From assembly GCA_023055505.1 (NCBI GenBank), contig JALIRH010000038.1, forward strand, positions 4,906,327 through 4,970,326: 64,000 nt of DNA, written 5' to 3'. This DNA is from Callipepla californica brunnescens (Eukaryota > Chordata > Aves > Galliformes > Odontophoridae). Under the pieces are notes generated by a model, which was given only the letters and a program-made list of their open reading frames with translations, had not been told where the DNA came from and did not search any database. Made by a program: the position numbers and the translations under genes. This document shows, in pieces, positions 27,949 to 38,208 of this stretch. How positions within the stretch are numbered: the first letter of the stretch is position 1; each line of letters opens with the position of its first letter.

Positions 27949-29228
27949 CAGACAGATAAATGAATCTCTAGCCATGAATTGAAAATTGGGAAAAGAAAAA
28001 CTAAATTCATTAGTGATACTGTTAGATTTGTCTTTAGCCTGATATTAAAACTGAAATTGAAGTATATTTAAAGACAAAAAGAGATTATAGATATTATCAG
28101 ATAATGACAACGAATAAGCATTACTACAAAAATAGAAACCTCTGTTATTCAGAACTGTGGGAGAGAGGCATGGTGTGTATCAGGTGCACGATGATGACGT
28201 TTTCCAATACAATGTCATTCTGAAAAAAATAACAGTAACAACACAAGGTACTTTCAAGAAAAGAATAAGAAATGAGAATACCTTTGTCCAACATCCAAAC
28301 CTTATCTGAAATTCTAGACACTGTTCTGTTCATCTACATTCAAGAAGCACAAACTAAATGGAGAATAAATATTAAAATGATAGCTGAACAGGTATTCCAT
28401 CATACACAAGAGAACATGTCCAGAAATATGAAAACTGAGCAGTGACATAATTGCTTACAAAAATCTAAGTATCACATCAGGTAGCTACAGCAAACAGCAA
28501 CCATAAGAATACCATTGCCACAACAAAAGAGCAAAAAACAGCTTTGAAACAATCAACTCTGGAAAGACAGTGGTGAAATATGTAGGTTTGTATAGTGGCG
28601 GAAGGTCTTGGAGTCTCCTTTCTAACAGGAGAAGTGAGAAAGAGATATCCTGACAAGTTTTCCACAGCTTATTAATACTTACACTCACAGGTCACCTGCT
28701 CGGTGATCAGACTGCATGCCCTAACATTCCTCTGCAGTTCTGTGCTCCAGTTGTATCTCATGAATATGAAAGAGATGTTTGCATATTTTTCTCAATGTGA
28801 ACTGTCAAGAAACACCTGGAAGAAAACTAGACATGAAAGTCTCTCTTCATCTGTTTGGCATGAGTGGCATATACTGTCTGAACTTAAGGAGAGGTGGAAA
28901 TCACAAACTTGAGGGATTTCTCAATTTGAATGGTGTGATTATACACCTTTTAGGTATGCGAGAAACAGTTCCACTGTTTTTGTCTGTTTTGATTCATGAG
29001 AAGACCGAGCTCCAGAGATGACAGAATGCTGGACAATGTATGTAACACCAGAGTTATTCATATCAGCATTATGTACATCTTAAAAGTGAGAATAGACCAT
29101 TTTGAAAGTACTTACGGCCTTTCTTCCAAAATTCATTTTTGCTTATTTTATTATATTCAATATATAGGAAAAAAAAATACTGCATTTGGGCTACAGCTTT
29201 CTAATGAATATGAGCATAATTACTTTTG
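27691..29228. other. Unique DNA with a GATA microsatellite
   Basis: No gene is recognised. The only distinct element is the GATA repeat at 27913-27957. Confidence 0.5.
27913..27957. repeat. GATA tetranucleotide microsatellite
   Basis: About ten ATAG units end in two ACAG variants. The array is likely polymorphic. Confidence 0.9.
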
Positions 29229-29760
29229 TTGCTCCATAAGTAATGCCTCCTATTTATTTCCATTGAAACTATAGTTGTTATAAATACAGCAGTAACACTT
29301 TTTGATAGAGAAAATTCTCAGCTATGTTACCTGTTGACATTAGCAGTGCATTTTCACTTGTGATGAACAAGGACCTGCATGGCACGCTCATAATAATCTG
29401 CACCAGCAGAACTGACCTACCTGTCACCGCTGCTGAAATGCATCACCCACCATTTCACTGTGCTAACATCTACTGTTTACTTTTCAGTAACATTCTGAAA
29501 GAGTCAATGGAAACGAACAATTGCAATTATTTCCACAAAGAATTTTGGAGGAATTAAACAGCACACCTTTGCTTCATGGACAATTCCATATCTGCTGACA
29601 TTTTCTCAGACTGCCACTCAGATGCCATCTGTGGCACAGCAATAAAATTTAAGAGAATACTATTGGGAAAGTTCAACCTCTACCGTCTTAGTGTTAAATC
29701 TGCCTCTAATGCCATGGGCCAACATAATGAATTTGGAAGCTTTACTTTCTGAGTAACCCT
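29229..29760 (+). mobile_element. Galluhop-like mariner MITE, both ends present
   Basis: The left inverted repeat GTTGCTCCATAAGTAATGCC starts at 29229. The right end includes TTTACTTTCTGAGTAACC. The 532-bp element keeps both ends of the roughly 1.2-kb mariner at 59769-61268 but lacks the centre of the transposase gene. It encodes no protein and would need transposase in trans. Confidence 0.7.
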
Positions 29761-32700
29761 GGTTCCTTCTCTCATTCTGTCTTTATTTAAATGTGAGAAA
29801 ACCGTGATGTGAAGCTGCGTTACAACTAAACAGTTACAGTAGACCTTTTGTGAAAATTCACCAAGATGTTTGAGAAGACAACCTGTGGCTATATTTTTAT
29901 TTGTCCAGTAGAGATAGAACATTACTATCTGCATTATCAGTGTACGTCCAGCTGCAATATGTACAGTTGGAATATGAAATAAGGAATTAATTCTATAAAC
30001 ACTGAAGTAATTTTCAATTGTTCCATTAAGTTCAGTGCTTTAGTCTTGTTTTTTTTTTCTTTTTTTTCTTTTTATTTTTGGTGGGATTTTTTTTTCATGT
30101 TTTTAGACATTAAGCCTTTTTTATTCACATCAATGAACAGCAATTTTCAGTTATCACTGACCCGAGTTAGATTTCAGTGGGCAAACTCCAAGTGAAAAGC
30201 TCTCTGCTTCATTTCAATACCCTGAGCAATTCAGCCCCTTCGTGTTTTTATTTTTAATGTTAATATTAAAAAAAAAAAACACCCCAAAAAAGAACAATCT
30301 GTCATGAATGTGTATGATAATTGACATAATAGACCCTAACGGCTGCTTTGAAGCATAATAGACCATGACAGCTCCATTGGAGCTTACTCAGAGATATAAA
30401 GTTCTATGGCTATGATGTGCATTCACACTCACCATGTTTTACTGCATTTTAATAAACATGTAAAATATAAACACAATTATCATTCATTTATATATATAGT
30501 ATTATTTTTTTTAATTTGAGGCTACCACACAAAGAAATCAACATTCTAAAATAAGTAACAAGCAATGGTTTGAAAGAAAATCCTCCCAGAATTTTCTTGT
30601 TGAGAAGAAAATATGAAGTGCTTTTCTCACTCATCTAATGTGACTAGATGAGTGAGATATGTCACTGTGATAATTGCAAGTGAAAACATTTTTTTTGTGT
30701 GTGTGCATAGTAGTCACAGGTGAGGAGAATGCAGAATCTCCCAGGTTCATCTTAGCCCTTCAGTGAGTTGTCTGAACTGATAGTGAAATTTGGTTTCCCA
30801 GAAAAATGGAGGGAGAAGTGAAAATTCAGATTAAACATTAACACGGTGGGTTATTTTCTAATGGTTCTAGAAGCTGTTCCATGGAATTATTAAAAATGAT
30901 AGGAACGTGAAAATCTGCATTATTCAATCTCCCACAAGGAAAAGGAAAAAAAAACTCCCATCAAGTGATGGTTTTCTGTTTTCTGTTGGTTGATCTATTC
31001 CCAAAAAGGGAATTACAGATTTAGAAAGTAACTACAGTGGGCAGGCAAGTATGATAAACATTTCTATTATTTTTTTCCCTTTTTTAATGCATTACCTTTT
31101 AGAGATAAATATTGTTTTGCTTAAGGACAACAAAATATTCAGTATTATAAAGTTATAAAAGAATCTCAACCAATTAATCCCGCCAAAAACAGAAAAAAGC
31201 CCTTGGATCTTTGCTTACGTATGGAGTCTCACTTTTATTTAATTTATGTCCTATTTTTGTGGGTTCTAACACCATTTTGAGTGCTTATATGAGACATGGA
31301 TGAGTAGAATGCAAGGGAAAAAACTTGATCATCAGACCTCTGGCAATTAACAGCATTGTTGTTTCACATTTGGCTTAAACCACAAATGATGCTCCATGAC
31401 ACTCCACAGACTAATAATCCCAAAATAACCAATTAGCTTCTATGAAGTAGTGCTTTAATAAAGCTGTAACCCTTCTCATAATCTAGAGTTTTGATTCTGA
31501 GTTTGGTTACTGTGTATTGTTCTATGTGAATATGCACTGAATATACAAAACATTTTATGAAAATGGAAGCTCCAAACCTCAGAGATACCAATGAGGATTA
31601 TGATTCTGGGCAAATTTTGTAACAGAAAGGGATACATTTCCTCCAGTTTTGCACAGAAGACTTTGAGATTCCACCTCAGTATTATGAAATACCTCCGCAA
31701 TCAAAATAAAGTGATCTGTTTTGTTCTAAGAATGAAGTTTTTTCCTATGAAGTAGAGAGGAACTCTTAATTACCATCTTGCATGAAGTGACTGAAAGTTG
31801 TCTCTTCACTGGGTAAAGAGGAAACCTGGTTGACAAAATTAGACATGCTACAGAACTGTTGGATAAGACCAGACAGATTAATATCTTATGTAGAGGCAGA
31901 AATTCTGAATTGCTTTCTCGATACTCTTAATATCTTTTCATGTATCTTATGGGAATTCTCAACAGGAAATATCTTGCCTGCTTTTAATATAAGCAAGACA
32001 CATCTTGGATAGGAGGTCTCATCTTTAGTGTCTGAACAACAGGCTACATATAAGCCATCAATGTTCTCTGTAGTAGGACTTAAGTACAGACAATAAAACA
32101 ACAACAAAAGTAAAACCGCCTTTCCTCCATCTTCCTTCTTGCCAGGCTCAAATTCTCTTCTTCTCATATCATCTACCTTCTTCTCCATCCTTAGAGATGT
32201 GGGAGGATGGCGAATGAAGGTCACAGTCAGTCTGTAGCTCTTTGACTCCTTAACACTTTTCCCTGCTCCAGTTCTGAATTGTGAGTTGAAGAATCCAGTC
32301 CTTCAAAAAATGCTTCAACATGTGACCTTCCCAAATCCTTCTCAATTTGAAATAAGAAAAATTTGTTTAATAGATTTATTTAAATAATGAAAGTATTGCA
32401 CATCTTCTCCAAAATGCCAGTAAACATTTACAGTACTTCCACTAACACTTGAAATTATACCTTGTAACTTTCTCTCTGTAAGCCATATGAATGGCATGTG
32501 TATATATCAGCTGTTTTTAGAGACTTCTCCAAACTCAGTGGACATAGTTCCCTTGACTTAGCATGCTTTGAAGAGAATTTGAGTGATTCAAGGTCAAAAA
32601 CCAGAACAAAAATAGGATGGAAATATCCCAAGAGTCCTGAACAAAACTCACTGTCGTGTAAAGTATGTACTTTATCCAAGAATGCCAAATATGGATATTG

Positions 32701-34054
32701 TTACATTGTTAACTAACAGAAGTTGTTGGGTTTTTTAATCCATTTATGATATAAATTTAAATAATTTAAAAAAATGTACTGTAGAGATTGCATAAATATT
32801 TTAATTGCTTGTTTGAAGGCCACACTGTTATTGAAACACATATGGCATTATATATAACTTGAGTTAGGAGGTGCATCGTTGTAGCTATACAAAGCTGCTT
32901 TGGATGTTATATTATTTATAATAACGAATTATAGCTGTAAGATTTCATCACAATAATATCATTTTCAACCATAGTATTTTCTAAACAATGTTTTTTAGAA
33001 CAACTAAGGAAAATAAAAATATCTTTATACAGGTATTTTTTTCTGAACAAGGCTATGTCCTATTTTTGACCATCGCTTGGGAGCATGGTTACTTGCTAAC
33101 TAACTTCAGGGAACTGTCAATCAAACTTAAATACTGAAATACTTGTGTCTAGTAAGTTTAGTTCTGGTCACAGCTTTGAGATGCTCTAGTGAAAATTGTA
33201 AATGAGCCTGTCTCTATTCTCAGAGACAGGGTTAGTCTACACTAAAGGAAACTAACTCTTATCAGGGGCTGATTGAGACAATTAATTAATTACTTTTGAT
33301 GGAGAACTTCAGCAACCATGTTTTGAAGCTGTTTTACAGTTGCTTAGATCTTTCACAGTGCAAAGATACCATTTTGTATCTGGACCTTCTACTGGTGCTA
33401 TACAGAATAGCTAATGCATGTAACGTCACTTTTCAGAGATTTTTTGAGACTCTATGTTCTTTGATGTCTATGAGTAAAAGTAATCTAATATAACAGTTGT
33501 GTCATTTGAAAGACTTTAAAGAAGTTTAGAAAATATTAATATTCAGGTTTCTCTTTTTCATTTTCTTTTCTGTGAATAGCTTTGTATTATAAAAATAACT
33601 TTTTAAATTATTATTCAAAAGAGTATATATATTTTTTAGGAAAAGTATTAGAATGGTTGATTTGGAAAAGTTTTTTATTTCTATTATAGCACTCATCATA
33701 TTTTTCCTGACATTTCACTTTAGGGCTTGTTCCTCCTCTGATACAAGCTGCATATCTAAGAAAAGTCACAAATAGATAAATATTAAGCAAAAATATAAAA
33801 TTAGAGTGAAAAGATATTTTTATTGTTCTTGTTTGCTTGTTTGTTCTCTATTTTTTTTCAAAAAATGCATTTTACATTTTATATTTTCCATATTTAAGCT
33901 TTAGATCTTGTGTTTTTATGAAGACACAATGAAAAGGAAACCTTGCCCCCAAGTATCTTTTTCTGACAAGCTCTTTCCTGTCATCAGTTTTAACATACTT
34001 GCTGCCACATCACAATCTGACTACTGTTATAACTTACAACTGAAAGTTCTACAA
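29761..34054. other. Unique AT-rich DNA, no gene recognised
   Basis: No exon or RNA gene is recognised. It contains T-rich tracts near 30050-30095 and a strong short hairpin at 30625-30657. The last five bases before the provirus (34055-34059) are the left target duplication. Confidence 0.5.
30625..30657. other. Perfect 13-bp inverted repeat (hairpin)
   Basis: The arms TCTCACTCATCTA and TAGATGAGTGAGA are exact reverse complements and flank a 7-base loop (ATGTGAC). No T-run on either side suggests a Pol III or intrinsic terminator. Function is unknown. Confidence 0.7.
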
Positions 34055-34059
34055 ATCTG
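34055..34059. repeat. Left target-site duplication of provirus (ATCTG)
   Basis: ATCTG directly precedes the 5' LTR, and the same five bases follow the 3' LTR at 39401-39405. An exact 5-bp duplication marks the integration and fits integrases that make 5-bp staggered cuts. Confidence 0.9.
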
Positions 34060-34383
34060 TGTGAAAGACAGAAACTGTTTTCTTTTATTAATTGTCTCAA
34101 AGCTTGCTTCGTGAGGCCTTTCTGGTGATAAGACTCTAAGTGAGAACTGCAGGTTATCTGGGTGGGTGTCACCGTGCCACAGTGCCTCTGCTTATTGTTG
34201 TAAAGATAAGCAGAAGTGGGGCCAAGCCTGTCTTTTTCGGGGTTCGGCTTGGAGAAGCTGATCACTGCAAAAGGCGATAATGCTTGTGCATGGCAATGAA
34301 GGTACCACTCCCTGCTGGCTTATCTGTTGGGCCAGGTATGTCACAACAGAGAAAAAAAAAGAAAAAAAACCTGAGAAATGGAG

Positions 34384-34392
34384 GATAAAAGG
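34384..34392 (+). promoter_or_regulatory. TATA-like box of the 5' LTR
   Basis: GATAAAAGG lies about 310 bp upstream of the AATAAA signal in the same LTR. This is the expected order for a U3 promoter, with transcription starting some 25-30 bp downstream. The copy in the 3' LTR is at 38985-38993. Confidence 0.5.
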
Positions 34393-34444
34393 CCTTCACT
34401 AAACTAGCAACTTTGGAGAAGAACTCCCAAAGAAAAAATCTTTG

Positions 34445-34678
34445 ATGGAGAACTCCCGAAGAGGAAACGGAGGATTCCCTGAGGGGGGGGAAACTCTGCA
34501 GACGGACCCTGAGGCCTGCTTGCTGTCATCTCCCATTCCCCACGGTGACCAGACGAGTTCCCAAGACTACGAACCTCGCTGGATCCACGGTGGTGATTAT
34601 ATCTCTCTTGCTTTCTATCAAGACTCCTTGCTTTTTATCCCTTTTCTATCGCTCACCTTCCCTTCCCCATATCCCTAA
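34445..34678 (+). CDS. 77-codon ORF in LTR R region (possible uORF)
   Basis: The ATG at 34445 opens a 77-codon frame that ends with TAA at 34676-34678. It is repeated unbroken in the 3' LTR (39046-39279). If transcription starts near 34415, this would be the first AUG on genomic RNA and would sit upstream of gag. The product starts MENSRRGNGG, is rich in Ser, Pro and acidic residues, and matches no family I know. With LTRs this young, its survival in both copies is not evidence of selection. It may be non-coding. Confidence 0.3.
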   Translation: MENSRRGNGGFPEGGETLQTDPEACLLSSPIPHGDQTSSQDYEPRWIHGGDYISLAFYQDSLLFIPFLSLTFPSPYP

Positions 34679-34693
34679 GCAACTAGTAATTGT

Positions 34694-34699
34694 AATAAA
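34694..34699 (+). terminator. Polyadenylation signal AATAAA, 5' LTR
   Basis: AATAAA lies 105 bases before the LTR end. The same hexamer sits at the same offset in the 3' LTR (39295-39300), where it would be used, and in the diverged solo LTR (40223-40228). Confidence 0.7.
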
Positions 34700-34807
34700 C
34701 TGGTTGGGCTAACATTTGACCCGTTGTGTCTTAATCTCGCCATCGGGTATACAAATAATCAAAGAACCTCGTCTCCCTCCTTTATATTGGAGCGTGACAT
34801 TTCTTAA

Positions 34808-34825
34808 TGGCGTAGTCGGCAGGAT
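34808..34825 (+). promoter_or_regulatory. Primer-binding site, tRNA-Ser
   Basis: The 18 bases TGGCGTAGTCGGCAGGAT are complementary to the 3' end of a vertebrate tRNA-Ser (acceptor and T-arm, including CCA), as I recall that tRNA. The match breaks exactly after 18 bases, as expected for a primer site copied from a tRNA. It lies eight bases after the 5' LTR. This supports retroviral minus-strand priming and places the element in a group that uses serine tRNA, an uncommon choice. Confidence 0.85.
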
Positions 34826-34864
34826 ACCCGACAGTGAGAGTGTTGCCCTTCCAGGTATAATTGA

Positions 34865-35215
34865 TGTGTGTGCCTTCTGGAGTTGTCCGGAGTGATATTT
34901 ATTTTTGATAATTTATATGTGAGTGCCTCTCCAGAAAGATCACTCCGCATATTGAACCTTAATTTTGTGAAATTTGAATCTCTTTCCTTGTGTGTACCTC
35001 CTGGAGTTGTGAGGAGTGATAACTGTGATAATTTGGTCATTTAAGCGTGTGTACCTCTCCAGGAAGAATCACTCCGTATATTGCACCTTAGCTGTGTTTG
35101 TGGGAACTTTAAGTAAAGTTGATCCTTTTCCTGTGTGCACCTCCTGGAGATGCAAGGAGTGATAATTTGGTAATTCTAACGTGAGCACCTCTCCAGGAAG
35201 ATCACTCCGCATACT
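34865..35215 (+). repeat. Three leader repeats with interleaved complementary segments
   Basis: Three imperfect repeats of about 125-145 bp each carry four 8-base segments in the order A, B, A', B'. Repeat 1: A 34875-34882, B 34889-34896, A' 34929-34936, B' 34939-34946. Repeat 2: 34999-35006, 35013-35020, 35057-35064, 35068-35075. Repeat 3: 35142-35149, 35156-35163, 35191-35198, 35201-35208. B is GGAGTGAT and B' is ATCACTCC throughout. A/A' is TCCTGGAG/CTCCAGGA in repeats 2 and 3 but TTCTGGAG/CTCCAGAA in repeat 1. Both sides change together. A decayed fourth unit seems to follow near 35250-35276. The position between primer site and gag fits a packaging, dimerisation or translation-control region. 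Confidence 0.8.
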
Positions 35216-35376
35216 GAAACTTAACTGTGTTTTTGGAACTGTTTATGTGTGTGCTTCTCGGGAACCTATTAAGTGATTTTGGGACCCGTGAAGATTATTG
35301 TGCATTTTCGAAACGTAAGGGTACCTCCTAACTTAGTCGTGAGGTTTGAAGTTTTTTTTTTTTTCTCTGTGTGGCT

Positions 35377-35463
35377 TCACAGAGAAGTGAGAAGTGATTT
35401 ACGTATTTGCATTTCCTTTGATCCTCTTTGTCTTTTGCACGCTCCTCTCAGTAAACAGAGGAG
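35377..35463 (+). promoter_or_regulatory. Leader stem-loops before gag
   Basis: Downstream of the repeats, the leader keeps forming short hairpins. TCTCTGTG and CACAGAGA pair around a short loop near 35365-35385. CTCCTCT (from about 35442) pairs with AGAGGAG (ending about 35463) across an eight-base loop. Folding is inferred from complementarity only. Confidence 0.4.
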
Positions 35464-35553
35464 TGGTCTGAGTATTTGCATTTGTTTGGCTCGAACTTTT
35501 TGGATACTTTACCCTCTCTCTTTCTCCGTGTAGATTTTTCTGCATATTGAGAA

Positions 35554-37371
35554 ATGAGCGACAGTGTAGTCACAATGAAAGGTGAAGATGTGTTATTTGA
35601 ACTTTTAGAAAAGCACGGTGCCAGGCCCTCGTTAACAGGGGTGGACTGGGCACGGCAAAACTGGCATAACCTGCAGAGTGTTTCAGACCGCATTAGTGTT
35701 CTGCAGAAAAATGCTCGTACCCGAGCTGGAAAAGGAAAGGCATTTATTTGTGCTGTACTGGGTTCGGCTCTGGTTGCAGCCATTGAATTCCGTGACCAGC
35801 AGCTTAAAGCAGAGAACCAAACTATAGAGTCACTGCAGGAGTTGGTTAAAACTCTACAGAAACAGACAGAGGAACTCAAAAGGCAATTAGAAAATGAGAA
35901 ACATAATTCAGCCCTCTTACTAGAGGCTCTAAAGGGTAACTGTAAGGATACCAGTGACACTGTTACCCATAGTTTGCCTCAAGAAAAAATCTATCCTCTA
36001 GAAGGACTGGAAGGAATAAAGGCAAGGCTAGACAAATTAGAGGCCTCTCCAGCTCCAATACGTCCTTTGATAAAAACTGAATATACCTTTGATAACGGTG
36101 AGAATCTAGACCCTCAAATGAATGTTAAGGAAATTCCCTTTTCAGCCACTGAACTAGCAAAACTGAAAAGAGATTTTAGTCGTTCTCCAAAAGAATCAGA
36201 AACCGAGTTTGTATGGAGAGTTAGTCTCAGTGGTGGAGACCAAATATTGTTAACTGAAAAGGAAGCTGAAGGTTATTGGGGACCAGGAGTATTTTTAACT
36301 ACTGGCAACAATCGTGCTCCTTGGTCCCTCACACAGAGAGCTGCCTATTGGGCAGGTGGTCTTAACCCTCTAGAAAGGGGAGACCCCCTTGCTATTACTG
36401 GGACAGTTGATCAATTAGTAGAAAGCGTTCAAAAGGCTGCTTGTCTGCAAATGATGTATGATAGAAAGCTGCAGACACATCATGAATCACCTATGATGAT
36501 TCCTGTTGATCTTGAGAGGATGACTCCTTTAATTAGGGGGCTTCCTGAATCATTAAAATCTATAGGCATACAACTGCAAGGAAAAATACAGGCTATGCCT
36601 CAGGGAGAAAGAATTCAGGCAGCGTTAGTAGGAGCTGCAACCCCTAACCACTTGCAGTCAGGGTACAAAGCATGGACGTGGGGGGAGGTTGCCCAAGAAT
36701 TAATTAACTATGGGAGAAAATATAGACCGGTGATTTCTCCCTCCAATAAAATTGAGACAAAGGGAGTAAGGCGTGCAGTGGCCAATTTGACCCCTCCCCT
36801 ATCTAACCGGGACCACAACAGATTCAAAAGGGTCTCATTTTCAGTGAAACCAAGTGGGAGAAATATAAATCATAAACGTAATAGTTTTTGGATGCTGGGC
36901 CGACAGAAGAGTATTCCACGAGAATTAATGGATGGTTTATCTACAGACAAGTTAGAGGAGTTAGTTAATGGATGGCCAAAACAAAAGCCTGAAAGAAATG
37001 ACACTCCTCCTCCGAGTGCCCCCAGCTTTGGAATCAGCACAGGCACTAGGACTGCAGGAAAACTGATTCCCTCGCCCCTCTCAAGTGAGTGGGGGGGAGG
37101 AGGGTGGATGTACATTAGAAAACTTACAACAAAAGGAAACGACCTGTTAAATACGCTTAGAAGGCTAAGCATGCCTCAGAAAAAGAATAGCAAAGTACCA
37201 TTCACTGGATTATTCCCTCATTTTAACCATATTAACAAGCCCCAAAAGGGCAAGCCAATGTCTCGTTTTGTCTTACAGAAGACCCCCGTTGGACCTCGAT
37301 TGAATACAGCTGACTTTAATCATTTGTGTTTTGGGACAAATATTAAAGATTTGATCATACTAGAACGCTGA
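35554..37371 (+). CDS. Intact gag-like ORF of the provirus (605 codons)
   Basis: This is the only long ORF in the window, starting at an ATG at 35554 and ending with TGA. It is probably Gag, the structural polyprotein that builds the particle, judged by its place after the primer site and leader. Residue 2 is Ser, so there is no N-myristoylation. Residues 63-79 are hydrophobic. Residues 84-127 form a Leu/Glu/Lys-rich coiled coil, with a shorter one at 148-165. Residues 390-452 are basic and nucleocapsid-like. Residues 487-490 are PSAP, the late-domain motif that binds TSG101 of ESCRT-I. There are only four Cys (66, 130, 297, 592), so no CCHC zinc knuckle. No DSG/DTG protease triad follows. 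The last 30-50 residues may come from read-through past a deletion joint. A relation to ENS-1/ERNI is possible but unproved. Confidence 0.85.
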   Translation: MSDSVVTMKGEDVLFELLEKHGARPSLTGVDWARQNWHNLQSVSDRISVLQKNARTRAGKGKAFICAVLGSALVAAIEFRDQQLKAENQTIESLQELVKTLQKQTEELKRQLENEKHNSALLLEALKGNCKDTSDTVTHSLPQEKIYPLEGLEGIKARLDKLEASPAPIRPLIKTEYTFDNGENLDPQMNVKEIPFSATELAKLKRDFSRSPKESETEFVWRVSLSGGDQILLTEKEAEGYWGPGVFLTTGNNRAPWSLTQRAAYWAGGLNPLERGDPLAITGTVDQLVESVQKAACLQMMYDRKLQTHHESPMMIPVDLERMTPLIRGLPESLKSIGIQLQGKIQAMPQGERIQAALVGAATPNHLQSGYKAWTWGEVAQELINYGRKYRPVISPSNKIETKGVRRAVANLTPPLSNRDHNRFKRVSFSVKPSGRNINHKRNSFWMLGRQKSIPRELMDGLSTDKLEELVNGWPKQKPERNDTPPPSAPSFGISTGTRTAGKLIPSPLSSEWGGGGWMYIRKLTTKGNDLLNTLRRLSMPQKKNSKVPFTGLFPHFNHINKPQKGKPMSRFVLQKTPVGPRLNTADFNHLCFGTNIKDLIILER

Positions 37372-38208
37372 ATGAACTGTATTTTGGTTGCATAGTATCA
37401 TGTTTCAGGTTGTTGTGGGTGTGGGTGTTGTCTTTAGGTCTGTTAAACTTCACGCTTGGGTTTGAGTTTTCACAGGTTTTGCTGGCTTACTGGCTACTCC
37501 CTGCACAGTAACGCTGTTCCTTTTGATCCCTTCTTCTACCTCTTTTTATCAAACTGATTATGATTTGCATGTAACTCCGCTATGGTGTTTCCACCTTACT
37601 AAAAAAAAAAAGGTTTGAAAATTAACCAAGGGACCTATCTAATATTTGTCAGAAAAAAGAAACCCATTATGTTGTTGATGCTTTTTAGTGTCAGAGAGAT
37701 GTTTATTTTAACACCAGTCCAGGAGTTCCATCCAAAACATGGTTGTTGGAAAGTGTCTATGTTTTGTTAAGTGTATGTTTCTGTGTATGTTTCTCTAATG
37801 TTTTATATTATGGGATATCCTAAACACACTATCCCATGAAAGTTCTATAGACTATAACAATACTTGAACTTGCCAAACTAGTATATATCTCTCTCAGCAT
37901 TTCAATTGCTTTTGAGATGCTTAAATGACAATTCTGTTCATACTTAACTATGAAGCAACATGCAGTGTTGCTGTGTGGTGAAGTTATGCCTTCGCTCAGC
38001 CTATTAGAAAACATGTTTGTTTCATCTATAGTCATGGCAAATCCACGTATTGTTGAATTGTACTAGATTACATGCTTTCTGAGAATTAAAATCACAAATG
38101 CAACAAGTACTGATAATGGCATTGCAAAACCAGTTAGTGCTTGGTTAGTTGTTAATGAATAGGTTGTTTGTGGCAAATTGAATGACTCTAATTGTTGTCT
38201 AAAGAGCG
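37372..38208 (+). pseudogene. Non-coding interior between gag and env tail
   Basis: These 837 bp have stops in all forward frames. A 48-codon open stretch (37472-37618), preceded by the acceptor-like TTTTCACAG, has a hydrophobic leader-like start and could be the ruined beginning of env, but I do not recognise it. No YXDD reverse transcriptase or integrase signature is visible in any frame, so pol is absent and not merely mutated. Confidence 0.5.

Larger units (their letters stand above)
34060..34799 (+). repeat. 5' LTR
   Basis: The 740-bp terminal repeat runs from TGTGAAAGAC to GAGCGTGACA, with the TG...CA ends of retroviral LTRs. U3 spans roughly 34060-34410. A TATA-like GATAAAAGG is at 34384-34392 and a polyadenylation signal at 34694-34699, so R probably runs from about 34415 to 34715. 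R contains a 77-codon ORF. The start base was fixed by comparison with the 3' copy and by the flanking duplication. Confidence 0.95.

Noticed and set aside
33990..34265. Minus-strand ORF repeated at 38546-38866
   Set aside because: It is antisense to U3 of the LTR, and its two copies simply reflect the two LTRs.
35448..35960. 170-codon minus-strand ORF
   Set aside because: It lies opposite the gag ORF and its leader and is a shadow of the codon pattern on the plus strand.
36870..37172. 100-codon minus-strand ORF
   Set aside because: Shadow within gag. Its Pro-rich stretch comes from the G-rich plus strand.
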